From Beijerinckiaceae bacterium (GTDB taxonomy: Bacteria > Pseudomonadota > Alphaproteobacteria > Rhizobiales > Beijerinckiaceae), in contig CANCSY010000106.1 of NCBI GenBank assembly GCA_947380915.1, positions 1 through 9,517 of the forward strand: a stretch of 9,517 bases of DNA. The letters run 5' to 3'. The notes beneath the pieces were generated by a model, which saw nothing but the letters and a program-made list of their open reading frames with translations, was not told where the DNA came from and did no database searches. Every line of letters begins with the position of its first letter. The stretch's first letter is position 1. A program made the translations under genes and the position numbers. Positions 1-5,269 of this stretch are shown one piece after another.

Positions 1-1038
1 CTCAAGGGCGCCCAGCAGGTGAAGAATTCGCGTGCGGGCTCGGTCTATATCGTCAAGCCGAAGATGCATGGTCCCGACGAGGTGGCGCTGGCCAATGACC
101 TCTTCGCCCGCGTCGAGGATCTCGTGGGCATGCCGCGCTTCACCATGAAAATGGGCATCATGGACGAGGAGCGCCGCACCACGGTCAATCTCGCCCGCTG
201 CATCCTGGCCGCCGCCGACCGCGTGGTCTTCATCAACACGGGCTTCCTCGACCGCACGGGCGACGAGATCCACACGTCGATGGAAGCTGGCCCCATGGTC
301 CGCAAGAACGACATCAAGACGACCCCGTGGATCCCCGCCTATGAGGATTCCAACGTGGACGTGGGCCTGCTCTGCGGCTTGCCGGGCCGGGCGCAAATCG
401 GCAAGGGCATGTGGGCCGCGCCCGACCGCATGGCGGACATGCTCGCCCAGAAGATCGGCCACCCCAAGGCGGGCGCCAACACGGCCTGGGTGCCCTCGCC
501 CACCGCCGCGACCCTGCATGCGCTGCATTATCATCAGGTGAGCGTGGCCGAGCGTCAGGCCGAGATCGCCAAGCGGCCTCGCGCCAAGCTCTCGGATATT
601 CTGACCATCCCCCTGTCCAACTCGAACTTCGCGCCGGACGCGGTCCAGCAGGAGCTCGATAACAATTGCCAGGGCATTCTGGGCTATGTGGTGCGCTGGA
701 TCGACCAGGGCGTAGGCTGCTCCAAGGTGCCGGACATTCACGACGTCGGCCTGATGGAAGATCGCGCCACCCTGCGTATCTCCAGCCAGCATATCGCCAA
801 CTGGATGCGCCATGGCATCGCCAGCGAACAGCAGGTGCGCGACACCCTCAAGCGTATGGCCGCCGTGGTGGATCGGCAGAATGCGGGCGATCCGCTCTAT
901 CGCCCCATGGCGCCGGCTTGCGATGGCGTGGCCTTTCAGGCCGCCAGCGACCTGATCTTCAAGGGGCGCGAGCAGCCCAATGGCTATACGGAGTTCGTGC
1001 TCCACGCCCGCCGCCGCGAGGCCAAGGCGCGGGGCTGA
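1..1038 (+). CDS. glcB: Malate synthase G, C-terminal part (5' end outside window)
   Basis: Malate synthase G condenses glyoxylate with acetyl-CoA to malate in the cytoplasm (glyoxylate bypass, glycolate use). The frame is open from base 1, so the GTG at 19 is an internal Val codon and not a start. About 345 of the usual ~720 residues are present. Family signatures are visible: [50 protein letters not shown] and [10 protein letters not shown]. By spacing against E. coli GlcB as I remember it, the metal-binding Glu and Asp (E427, D455) fall in the DEERR and GFLDR motifs. The catalytic Asp (D631) falls at 760-762 and the redox-sensitive Cys (C617) at 718-720. All are intact, so the enzyme should be active. 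The gene faces a short minus-strand ORF across a GC-rich hairpin. Codon use matches its neighbours. Confidence 0.97.
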   Translation, partial: LKGAQQVKNSRAGSVYIVKPKMHGPDEVALANDLFARVEDLVGMPRFTMKMGIMDEERRTTVNLARCILAAADRVVFINTGFLDRTGDEIHTSMEAGPMVRKNDIKTTPWIPAYEDSNVDVGLLCGLPGRAQIGKGMWAAPDRMADMLAQKIGHPKAGANTAWVPSPTAATLHALHYHQVSVAERQAEIAKRPRAKLSDILTIPLSNSNFAPDAVQQELDNNCQGILGYVVRWIDQGVGCSKVPDIHDVGLMEDRATLRISSQHIANWMRHGIASEQQVRDTLKRMAAVVDRQNAGDPLYRPMAPACDGVAFQAASDLIFKGREQPNGYTEFVLHARRREAKARG

Positions 1039-1048
1039 GCGTATCAGG

Positions 1049-1072
1049 GGTCGCCGGCTGAAACCGGCGGCC
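1049..1072. terminator. GC-rich hairpin after glcB
   Basis: A 9-bp stem (1049-1057 with 1064-1072, one T-G wobble) encloses a 6-nt loop (CTGAAA), 11 nt after the glcB stop codon. No T-tract follows on either strand, so a classical intrinsic terminator is uncertain. It touches the stop codon of the minus-strand small ORF and could stop transcription from both sides or act as a 3'-end RNA-stabilising hairpin. Confidence 0.45.
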
Positions 1073-1188
1073 TAGAATCCGGCCTGGCGCATCACTTCCA
1101 TGAAGATGGCGCCCAGCAGGGCGCCGATGATCAGATAGGCGAGGCGCGGCCAGCGCAAAAGGCCGTCTTGATCCAGAGGATTGTTCAT
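1072..1188 (-). CDS. Candidate 38-aa single-pass membrane peptide
   Basis: This short ORF runs from ATG (1188-1186) to TAG (1074-1072) and encodes 38 residues. The N-terminus is polar (MNNPLDQDG), then LRWPR, then a hydrophobic stretch LAYLIIGALLGAIFM (about residues 16-30), then EVMRQAGF. This is the layout of a small single-span inner-membrane peptide. About 78% of the codons (29 of 37 after the start) end in G or C, as expected for a real gene in this genome. It lies 87 nt downstream of the SPOR-domain gene on the same strand, so it may be its last cistron. No strong Shine-Dalgarno sequence precedes the ATG, which is the main weakness. I do not recognise the family and assign no function. 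Confidence 0.55.
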   Translation of the reverse strand: MNNPLDQDGLLRWPRLAYLIIGALLGAIFMEVMRQAGF

Positions 1189-1275
1189 CAAGCCAGTCTA
1201 GCGGGCTTTTGTTTCAAACTGAACTCGCCGCCGCCCAGGGGCCATCGGCCCGCGCCTGCTTCCCATGCAAGCTTG

Positions 1276-2124
1276 TCATTGGGGCCAAGCGGCGCATTCG
1301 CCCCCGGCTTTTTCGATCTGCTCGCAAAGTTCCTCGGCGTCGGCTTCCGTCATGCCGGTGCTGCGCACGTGCCAGACCAGCGCGCCATCCTGCTTCGTGC
1401 GATGGTAACTCAGACGCCGGGCGCCCAGCACACCGCCAAATTTCTGTTTGAACTGGCCAAGCTTGGTCCGCGCCTCGGACTCGGTCTCCACGCTCGCCAG
1501 TATGATGGCGAAGCGCGCGGGCTTTTCTTTTTCCGTTTCGGTCGTCACAGCCGCAGGACCTGAAGCAGGCGCCGCCTTTGGCGGCTGGAGGGGCGCCGGG
1601 GCGGCTTGCGCCATCGCGGGCGCCGGTGGTTGGGACAGCGCGCGGCGTTCAGGCGGGACGGGTGGCAGCGGCGGGGCGGTGCGTGGCGCGCTGATCTGCT
1701 GGGGCTCGCTCACGACGGCGATCATGGGGGCGGGGGTGGAGATCTGCCGGGTCGGTTGCAGCGCCAGGGGCATCATCGCGTCCGGCTCGGGAGCCGCTGC
1801 TTCAGCCGCGCCCGAAAGGATCAGGGCCGGGAGCGTCGGCGTGGGCGCGGGCTCGCTGACCCTTGTGTCCGGCAGTGCCGAAGTCGTGGCGATCTGGGGG
1901 GGGTGCACGGGGGGGCGGATCGGCGTTGTCGCATTCGCCTGGCCGAGTTGTCCGCCGCCGGGGGGCGCGCCAATCAGGAACCACATCACGAACGCGGCGC
2001 CCAGCACGATCATCACCACGGCGGGCAAGGCGAGGGATGCGCCTCCCACGGGGGAGCGCTTGCGGAGGCGGCCAGCCGCCTTCGTCCTGCTCTGTTCGGA
2101 TTCACCCCGCCACGTGGAGCTCAC
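1276..2124 (-). CDS. SPOR-domain membrane protein (282 aa, GTG start)
   Basis: A predicted inner-membrane protein with a periplasmic SPOR domain, a fold that binds denuded glycan strands of septal peptidoglycan. From the GTG at 2124-2122, residues 1-30 are cytoplasmic and basic (GRLRKRS), and about 31-52 form one membrane span (LALPAVVMIVLGAAFVMWFL). Residues about 53-200 are a Pro/Ala-rich periplasmic linker. About 201-282 match a SPOR domain (RFAIILASVETESEARTKL near its start, LVWHVRSTGMTEADAEELC near its end). The frame stays open upstream to 2343, but that would overlap the divergent 75-aa gene. The GTG has AGGAG 5 nt before it, so I chose it. The architecture resembles FtsN/DamX-like division proteins, but SPOR proteins vary too much to give a name. 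The membrane span and SPOR fold are well supported; a role in division is inference. Confidence 0.85.
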   Translation of the reverse strand: MSSTWRGESEQSRTKAAGRLRKRSPVGGASLALPAVVMIVLGAAFVMWFLIGAPPGGGQLGQANATTPIRPPVHPPQIATTSALPDTRVSEPAPTPTLPALILSGAAEAAAPEPDAMMPLALQPTRQISTPAPMIAVVSEPQQISAPRTAPPLPPVPPERRALSQPPAPAMAQAAPAPLQPPKAAPASGPAAVTTETEKEKPARFAIILASVETESEARTKLGQFKQKFGGVLGARRLSYHRTKQDGALVWHVRSTGMTEADAEELCEQIEKAGGECAAWPQ

Positions 2125-2129
2125 GCCAA

Positions 2130-2134
2130 CTCCT
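2130..2134 (-). promoter_or_regulatory. Shine-Dalgarno fixing the GTG start of the SPOR gene
   Basis: The minus strand reads AGGAG here, 5 nt before the GTG at 2124-2122. Upstream in-frame starts lack such a site and would lie inside or across the start of the divergent gene. This supports the shorter 282-aa product. Confidence 0.7.
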
Positions 2135-2293
2135 GTTACGCACACTACCCTTGCGGGCCTAAGCTCTGCTTGACGCCGACTTGTGGCGATCGTGGGGCAA
2201 AACGGTCGCGAAGGGAACAGGAATCTTTTTTTAAGGTTGCTCTGGCCGAAAAGGCGCTTAAACCGAACCAGCTTGTCAATCAGGAGTCGTCCC

Positions 2294-2521
2294 ATGGCGC
2301 GGAAACCCGCGAGTCGATCAGAATTCGTGCTCTTCGACGTCATTTACGAGGACGGAAGCCAGCGTTCCAATCGCCGCGTGCCCATCGAGGTGCTGGGCGG
2401 GCTCGACGCCGATGCGCCCGCTCGCGCCGTGATCGAGGAGCAAGACCGTGAAATCGCAGAGAAATCCGGGCTTCCTCCGTTGCGCATCAAGTCCCTCAAG
2501 CGCGCCGGCGGCAAGAAGTAG
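2294..2521 (+). CDS. Small protein of unknown function (75 aa)
   Basis: A 75-residue protein beginning MARKPASRSEFVLFDVIYED and ending in a basic tail (RIKSLKRAGGKK). The ATG at 2294 is preceded by AGGAG at 2282-2286 with 7 nt between; the frame is open further upstream (from 2183) but has no comparable site. There is no signal peptide or membrane span. The N-terminal half looks like a short beta-rich segment (FVLFDVIYEDGSQRSNRRVP) containing an IPIEV-like strand (PIEVLGG). The second half (about 43-57) is acidic and probably helical (ARAVIEEQDREIAEKSG). I do not recognise a named family. The gene is divergent from the SPOR gene across a 169-nt gap and is followed by a hairpin, so it is probably monocistronic. 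Its start signals and codon use make it a convincing real gene, but the function is unknown. Confidence 0.8.
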   Translation: MARKPASRSEFVLFDVIYEDGSQRSNRRVPIEVLGGLDADAPARAVIEEQDREIAEKSGLPPLRIKSLKRAGGKK

Positions 2522-2553
2522 CCGCTTCACCGTCGCTTCCCGCTCCTGGAACT

Positions 2554-2574
2554 GCAGGGCTCGTTGAGCCCTGC
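2554..2574 (+). terminator. Hairpin terminator after the 75-aa gene
   Basis: A perfect 9-bp stem (GCAGGGCTC with GAGCCCTGC) encloses a 3-nt loop, beginning 33 nt after the stop codon. It is followed by TTCCGTTTGTC, a weak T-rich stretch. It probably ends transcription of the small gene before the solute-binding-protein gene. The rest of 2522-2701 shows no gene. A TATAT-like element at 2618-2622 could belong to the downstream promoter, but no good -35 pairs with it. Confidence 0.55.
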
Positions 2575-2701
2575 TTCCGTTTGTCGCCGGTCAGGAGACA
2601 GGCGGCGTCCGGACGGCTATATGTAGGGCAGGGGAAATCGGCGCCTTTTCCAGGCGGCGGTTCACCAAACCAATGAAGAACGTCTCCAGGGAGATAGATA
2701 A

Positions 2702-3751
2702 ATGTCGCAGCGCCTTGCTTCCACAGCCTTCACAGTCAGCCTCGCGGCGCTCGCCTTTGCGACCGTCAGCCCGGCGGCGGCGCAGAACAAGATCAAGCTC
2801 AGCACCGTCCAGTCGATCGGTTCGGTCGTCACCTATATCGCGCAGGACAAGGGCTATTTCAAAGCCGAGGGGCTGGACGTCGACATCGTCCTGGTGAATT
2901 CCGCAGCCCAGGCCGTCGCCTTGCTCGCCCAGGGCGAGTTGCAGGTGATGGAGGGCGGCGTTTCCATCGGCTTCTTCAATGCGCTCGAAAAGAACATGCC
3001 GATGATCATGACCTCGGACCGCGTCTCCTCGCCGATCGGCCACAAATTGATCGTGCGCGCCGATCTCAAGGGCAAGGTCACCAAGGTCCAGGATCTCAAG
3101 GGTATGAACGTCGGCACCAACGCCATCGCCTCGGTCACGACCTATGAGCTGGGCAAGCTGCTGATGAAATATGGCATGACCCTCAAGGATGTGGAGCTGA
3201 AGCAGCTCGGTTTCCCGCAGATGAGCCCGGCCATGAAGAACGGGGCCCTGGACGCCACCGTGAACATTCCGCCTTTCGCCAGCGCCATGGAAGAGGCGGG
3301 CGACGGATTCACCATCGCGCGCGTGGATGACGACGTCCAGCCCTCGCCGATGACCATCGCCTCCAGCTTCATCAACACCGACTGGATCAAGAAGGACAAG
3401 GACGCGGTGCGCCGCTTCTTCGTGGCCTATATGCGCGCCACCCGTGATTACTGCCTCGCCTATCACAATGGTCCCAATCGCAAGGAGGTGATGGAGATCG
3501 CCTTCAAGAACGGGCTCGAGCGCAGTATCGAGGATATCGACAAGACCGAATGGACCGGCCGCAGCATGAATGGCGCCGTGAACATGAAGAGCGTGATGGA
3601 CCAGCAGGCCTTCTATATCGAGCAGGGCCTCGTGGAGCGGGCCACGTCCGAGGACCGCATGTATACGACCGAGTTCATCGATTATGCCAACAACAAGCTG
3701 GGCCCGGCTCCCGCCATCAATCCGGCGTCGAAACTCGAGGGGTGCCGCTGA
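2702..3751 (+). CDS. ABC-type periplasmic solute-binding protein, NMT1/SsuA-like (349 aa)
   Basis: An exported substrate-binding protein of the family that serves ABC importers for nitrate, sulfonates, taurine and pyrimidine precursors. The ATG at 2702 has AGGGAG at 2688-2693, 8 nt upstream. Residues 1-27 are a Sec signal peptide (hydrophobic TVSLAALAFATVS, then PAAA before QNK, a signal peptidase I site); there is no lipobox Cys. The mature part has the family's layout: SIGSVVTYIAQDKGYFKAEGLDVDIV near the start, AVALLAQGELQVMEGG, then DLKGMNVGTNAIASVTTYE at the lobe hinge and NGALDATVNIPPFA. The length is normal for the family. No permease or ATPase gene adjoins it, so the transporter partner must be encoded elsewhere. 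Family assignment is firm; the ligand cannot be read from sequence. The gene looks monocistronic and converges with tRNA-His. Confidence 0.92.
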   Translation: MSQRLASTAFTVSLAALAFATVSPAAAQNKIKLSTVQSIGSVVTYIAQDKGYFKAEGLDVDIVLVNSAAQAVALLAQGELQVMEGGVSIGFFNALEKNMPMIMTSDRVSSPIGHKLIVRADLKGKVTKVQDLKGMNVGTNAIASVTTYELGKLLMKYGMTLKDVELKQLGFPQMSPAMKNGALDATVNIPPFASAMEEAGDGFTIARVDDDVQPSPMTIASSFINTDWIKKDKDAVRRFFVAYMRATRDYCLAYHNGPNRKEVMEIAFKNGLERSIEDIDKTEWTGRSMNGAVNMKSVMDQQAFYIEQGLVERATSEDRMYTTEFIDYANNKLGPAPAINPASKLEGCR

Positions 3752-3761
3752 GGCGCAAAAG

Positions 3762-3787
3762 CGGGCGCCCTGGCTGCGGGGCGCCCG
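3762..3787. terminator. Shared hairpin between solute-binding-protein gene and tRNA-His
   Basis: A 9-bp stem (3762-3770 with 3779-3787; both arms contain GGGCGCCC) with an 8-nt loop, starting 11 nt after the stop codon at 3751. On the minus strand it is followed by GCTTTTGC and on the plus strand by CACACAGCTTTTC. It therefore sits between two convergent transcripts and could end both, with T-runs that are short on each side. Confidence 0.55.
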
Positions 3788-3826
3788 GCACACAGCTTTT
3801 CAACTGACTGATTTGAATAGAAGAAA

Positions 3827-3903
3827 TGGTACCGCCACCCCGGCTTGAACGGGGGACCTCTAGATCCACAATCTAGCGCTCTAACCAACTGAGCTATGGC
3901 GGC
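3827..3903 (-). tRNA. tRNA-His (anticodon GTG)
   Basis: The minus strand folds as a complete cloverleaf of 77 nt including an encoded CCA. It has a 7-bp acceptor stem (GCCGCCA with TGGCGGT, last pair G1-U72 wobble), D stem GCTC/GAGC, anticodon stem CTAGA/TCTAG with loop TTGTGGA (anticodon GTG, decoding CAC and CAU), variable loop AGGTC, and T stem CCCCG/CGGGG with loop TTCAAGC. The discriminator base is A73. Most bacterial tRNA-His genes instead have C73 paired with an extra G at -1. In the DNA the base before G1 happens to be G, but it cannot pair with A73. This agrees with what is known of a large alphaproteobacterial group whose tRNA-His lacks functional G-1. The CDSs on both sides are unrelated to translation. 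Confidence 0.95.
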
Positions 3904-3913
3904 CCGGAGTGGC

Positions 3914-3942
3914 TTCCTAGAAGCAAAGCGCACCAATTGCAA
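3914..3942 (-). promoter_or_regulatory. Possible tRNA-His promoter
   Basis: On the minus strand, TTGCAA (3942-3937) and TAGGAA (3919-3914) are separated by exactly 17 nt, ending about 10 nt before the tRNA 5' end. The spacing is ideal for a housekeeping sigma factor, but the -10 is a poor match, so this is a suggestion only. Confidence 0.35.
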
Positions 3943-3993
3943 GCGCCGCAGGCGATGTTCCTGAAACTGGCGTGTCGCCTCCGGTGATCGGGC

Positions 3994-4024
3994 CAAAGAA
4001 AACGCCGCCCCGAGGGGCGGCGTT
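3994..4024 (-). terminator. Intrinsic terminator of the phasin operon
   Basis: A 10-bp perfect stem (AACGCCGCCC with GGGCGGCGTT) and 4-nt loop (4001-4024), followed on the minus strand by TTTTCTTT. It begins 14 nt after the stop codon of the 194-aa phasin. This is the clearest rho-independent terminator in the window. Confidence 0.85.
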
Positions 4025-4038
4025 GGCGTTTTGGCGAA

Positions 4039-4623
4039 TCAGGCCGCGAGGTTTTTGTCGAAACCGGCCTTCAAAGGCTCCGCAGCCTCAGTGACCACTT
4101 TCTGCGCAAGCGCCGCCAGTTCCTTCATCTGGATGGAAAGGGCTTCGAACTGCTTGCGGGCGTAGTCGGTTTGCAGGCTGATGGCCTCAGGCAGGGACTT
4201 GGCTGCGGCCATGGCCTTGAAGTGCTCGAGACTGGCGTCGGCCTGCGCCTTCAGCCCCTCGAGCGCCTTCTGGTTCAATTGCCCGAACCCGCGCGTCACA
4301 TTCACATAGCTCGCCTCGATCGTATCGGTCACGTCCTCGGCGGCATGTTTCATCTTGTCATAGGCGGCGCGTGTCTGAACCAGCGCATCCTGCGAAGCCA
4401 CACGCAGGGTTTCCTGGGCGTCCATGGCGCCGGAGACCGCTTTTTCGGTGGTCTCGTGGATCAGGACGTCGATGGCGGGGGGAAGGACGGCCGGGATCCC
4501 CCCGGCCGGTTCAAAGGCTGTCATCGCCTGCGCCGGGGTTGTGCGGGGCGCGGCGGCGATCTTCTTGGTCAGCTTGGGCGCAGCCCCGGCTGACGAGGAT
4601 TTCGGCTTGCGTGGCGTGGCCAT
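4039..4623 (-). CDS. Phasin family protein with basic N-terminal tail (194 aa)
   Basis: Phasins coat polyhydroxyalkanoate granules and control their size and number. Residues about 45-194 are almost wholly helical and amphipathic, with no membrane span or signal peptide. The segment near residues 146-176 (SLPEAISLQTDYARKQFEAL, then SIQMKELAALAQKV) is the typical phasin core and closely resembles the same part of the neighbouring 121-aa phasin. Residues 1-35 form an unusual Lys/Arg/Pro/Ala tail (ATPRKPKSSSAGAAPKLTKK), absent from the neighbour. Similar basic Ala/Pro-rich tails in PhaF and PhaM-type proteins bind DNA; a like role here is inference. The ATG at 4623 is preceded by AGAGAGG about 8 nt upstream. 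It is the second gene of a two-gene operon, 21 nt after the first, and ends at an intrinsic terminator. Confidence 0.88.
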   Translation of the reverse strand: MATPRKPKSSSAGAAPKLTKKIAAAPRTTPAQAMTAFEPAGGIPAVLPPAIDVLIHETTEKAVSGAMDAQETLRVASQDALVQTRAAYDKMKHAAEDVTDTIEASYVNVTRGFGQLNQKALEGLKAQADASLEHFKAMAAAKSLPEAISLQTDYARKQFEALSIQMKELAALAQKVVTEAAEPLKAGFDKNLAA

Positions 4624-4644
4624 GAGCAGACCTCTCTGATCGGA

Positions 4645-5010
4645 TTACTTCTTGATGCCGCTGACTTTTTGCATCGTCTCGCCCAATTCCTTGGTCTGGG
4701 CCTGGATATTGGCCATCTGCGCCTTCAGATATTCGGTCTGAAGGGCCATGACTTCCTGAACGTCCTTGGCGTGAACCAGTTTCTCGGCGAGATCGAAAGC
4801 GGCGTTGACATTGCTCTCGGCGAAGGCGACCGCCTTGGCGGACATGTCCTTGGCGCCGGTGAGGGCGGGGTTGCCAGCAGGGGCCTCGATGACGGTCGTG
4901 CTCTTCTGCACGGCGCCCATGAAGCCTTCGAAGGCCTTGCGGGCCTGGGCGACGCTGCGTTCGGCGAATTCACGCATTTCGGTGGGCACTTCATAAACGG
5001 GCGTCGACAT
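4645..5010 (-). CDS. phaP: Phasin (121 aa), first gene of the phasin operon
   Basis: A small polyhydroxyalkanoate granule-associated protein. It is predicted to be almost all alpha-helix, soluble and amphipathic. Residues 11-37 (EMREFAERSVAQARKAFEGF and on) and 85-116 (EVMALQTEYLKAQMANIQAQ and on) carry the two conserved stretches of the alphaproteobacterial phasin family. LQTEY (90-94) aligns with LQTDY (150-154) of the next gene, so the two look like diverged tandem paralogues. The length is typical of compact phasins. The ATG at 5010 has AAGGAGAT about 7 nt before it, a strong ribosome site fitting an abundant protein. Upstream lie a promoter and two PhaR-type boxes, which suggest repression that is lifted when polymer accumulates. 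Identity as a phasin is firm; which numbered paralogue it is cannot be told. Confidence 0.9.
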   Translation of the reverse strand: MSTPVYEVPTEMREFAERSVAQARKAFEGFMGAVQKSTTVIEAPAGNPALTGAKDMSAKAVAFAESNVNAAFDLAEKLVHAKDVQEVMALQTEYLKAQMANIQAQTKELGETMQKVSGIKK

Positions 5011-5086
5011 GGAACCATCTCCTTCAGCGAACCGGGCGGCGTCGGGGTTTGGCCGCAGACCGTGGCCAGATAACGCAGCATGATCT

Positions 5087-5115
5087 AAAATAGATCAAAA
5101 TATGGTGCGTTGCAA
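5087..5115 (-). promoter_or_regulatory. phaP: Predicted phasin operon promoter
   Basis: The minus strand reads TTGCAA (5115-5110), 17 nt, TATTTT (5092-5087). Spacing and hexamers suit a housekeeping sigma factor and would start transcription near 5080, giving a leader of about 70 nt. The -35 lies inside the first PhaR-type box, and a perfect 7-bp inverted repeat (5081-5097) covers the -10. Confidence 0.55.
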
Positions 5116-5135
5116 CAACTTTGTGCAGTGCACAA
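5106..5135. promoter_or_regulatory. Two tandem PhaR-type boxes before the phasin operon
   Basis: TGCGTTGCAACA (5106-5117) and TGCAGTGCACAA (5124-5135) share a TGC-N3-GCA core and begin exactly 18 nt apart. The second is the centre of a perfect inverted repeat, TTGTGCA-G-TGCACAA (5121-5135), and the first includes the palindrome GTTGCAAC (5109-5116). As I recall the Bradyrhizobium PhaR consensus (TGCRNYGCASMA), the second site fits at every position and the first at all but one. PhaR represses phasin genes and is released by polymer, so the context agrees. Binding itself is inference. Confidence 0.6.
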
Positions 5136-5204
5136 AAATTTACGATGTTTTAAGGAATTCGCTTCCAGCCGGGGCCAAATCGTCGACCCGGGCTTCCCCC
5201 CTCG

Positions 5205-5219
5205 TTAAGTTTTGATTAA
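5205..5219 (+). promoter_or_regulatory. CtrA-type site before the histidine kinase gene
   Basis: TTAA (5205-5208), 7 nt, TTAA (5216-5219) matches the TTAA-N7-TTAA(C) consensus of the cell-cycle regulator CtrA. It lies 50 nt before the kinase ATG and about 70 nt from the PhaR-type boxes, so it belongs more naturally to the kinase gene. No convincing -10 was found downstream. The rest of this 259-nt intergenic region shows no ORF. Confidence 0.55.
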
Positions 5220-5269
5220 GCCTGTTCAGGTTGCGGTAGGTGTAGAAAGCGTAAAAGGCGTTGCAGTTC

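Noticed and set aside
1238..1252. A small GGGCC/GGCCC hairpin downstream of the SPOR gene
   Set aside because: The stem is only 5 bp and no T-tract follows on the minus strand, so it is not a supportable terminator.
2237..2263. A possible promoter (TTGCTC and TTAAAC) for the 75-aa gene
   Set aside because: The spacing is only 15 nt and both elements are weak. A promoter must exist in the divergent region but I cannot place it.
2125..2343. A longer N-terminus for the SPOR protein (start at 2343)
   Set aside because: It would overlap the start of the divergent 75-aa gene and lacks a ribosome site. The GTG at 2124 has AGGAG at 5-nt spacing.
1448..2451. Long plus-strand open frames over the SPOR gene
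   Set aside because: They are low-complexity Gly/Arg/Ala shadows of the Pro/Ala linker. The minus-strand frame has a membrane span, a SPOR domain and a good ribosome site.
2591..3793. A 400-codon open frame on the minus strand opposite the solute-binding-protein gene
   Set aside because: It is His/Gly/Asp-rich and antisense to a gene with a clear signal peptide and family motifs. It also runs through the terminator hairpin.
3827..3903. The tRNA-His 3' end as an integration site for a mobile element
   Set aside because: No integrase gene and no direct repeat of the tRNA 3' end were seen nearby, and the flanking genes have normal composition.
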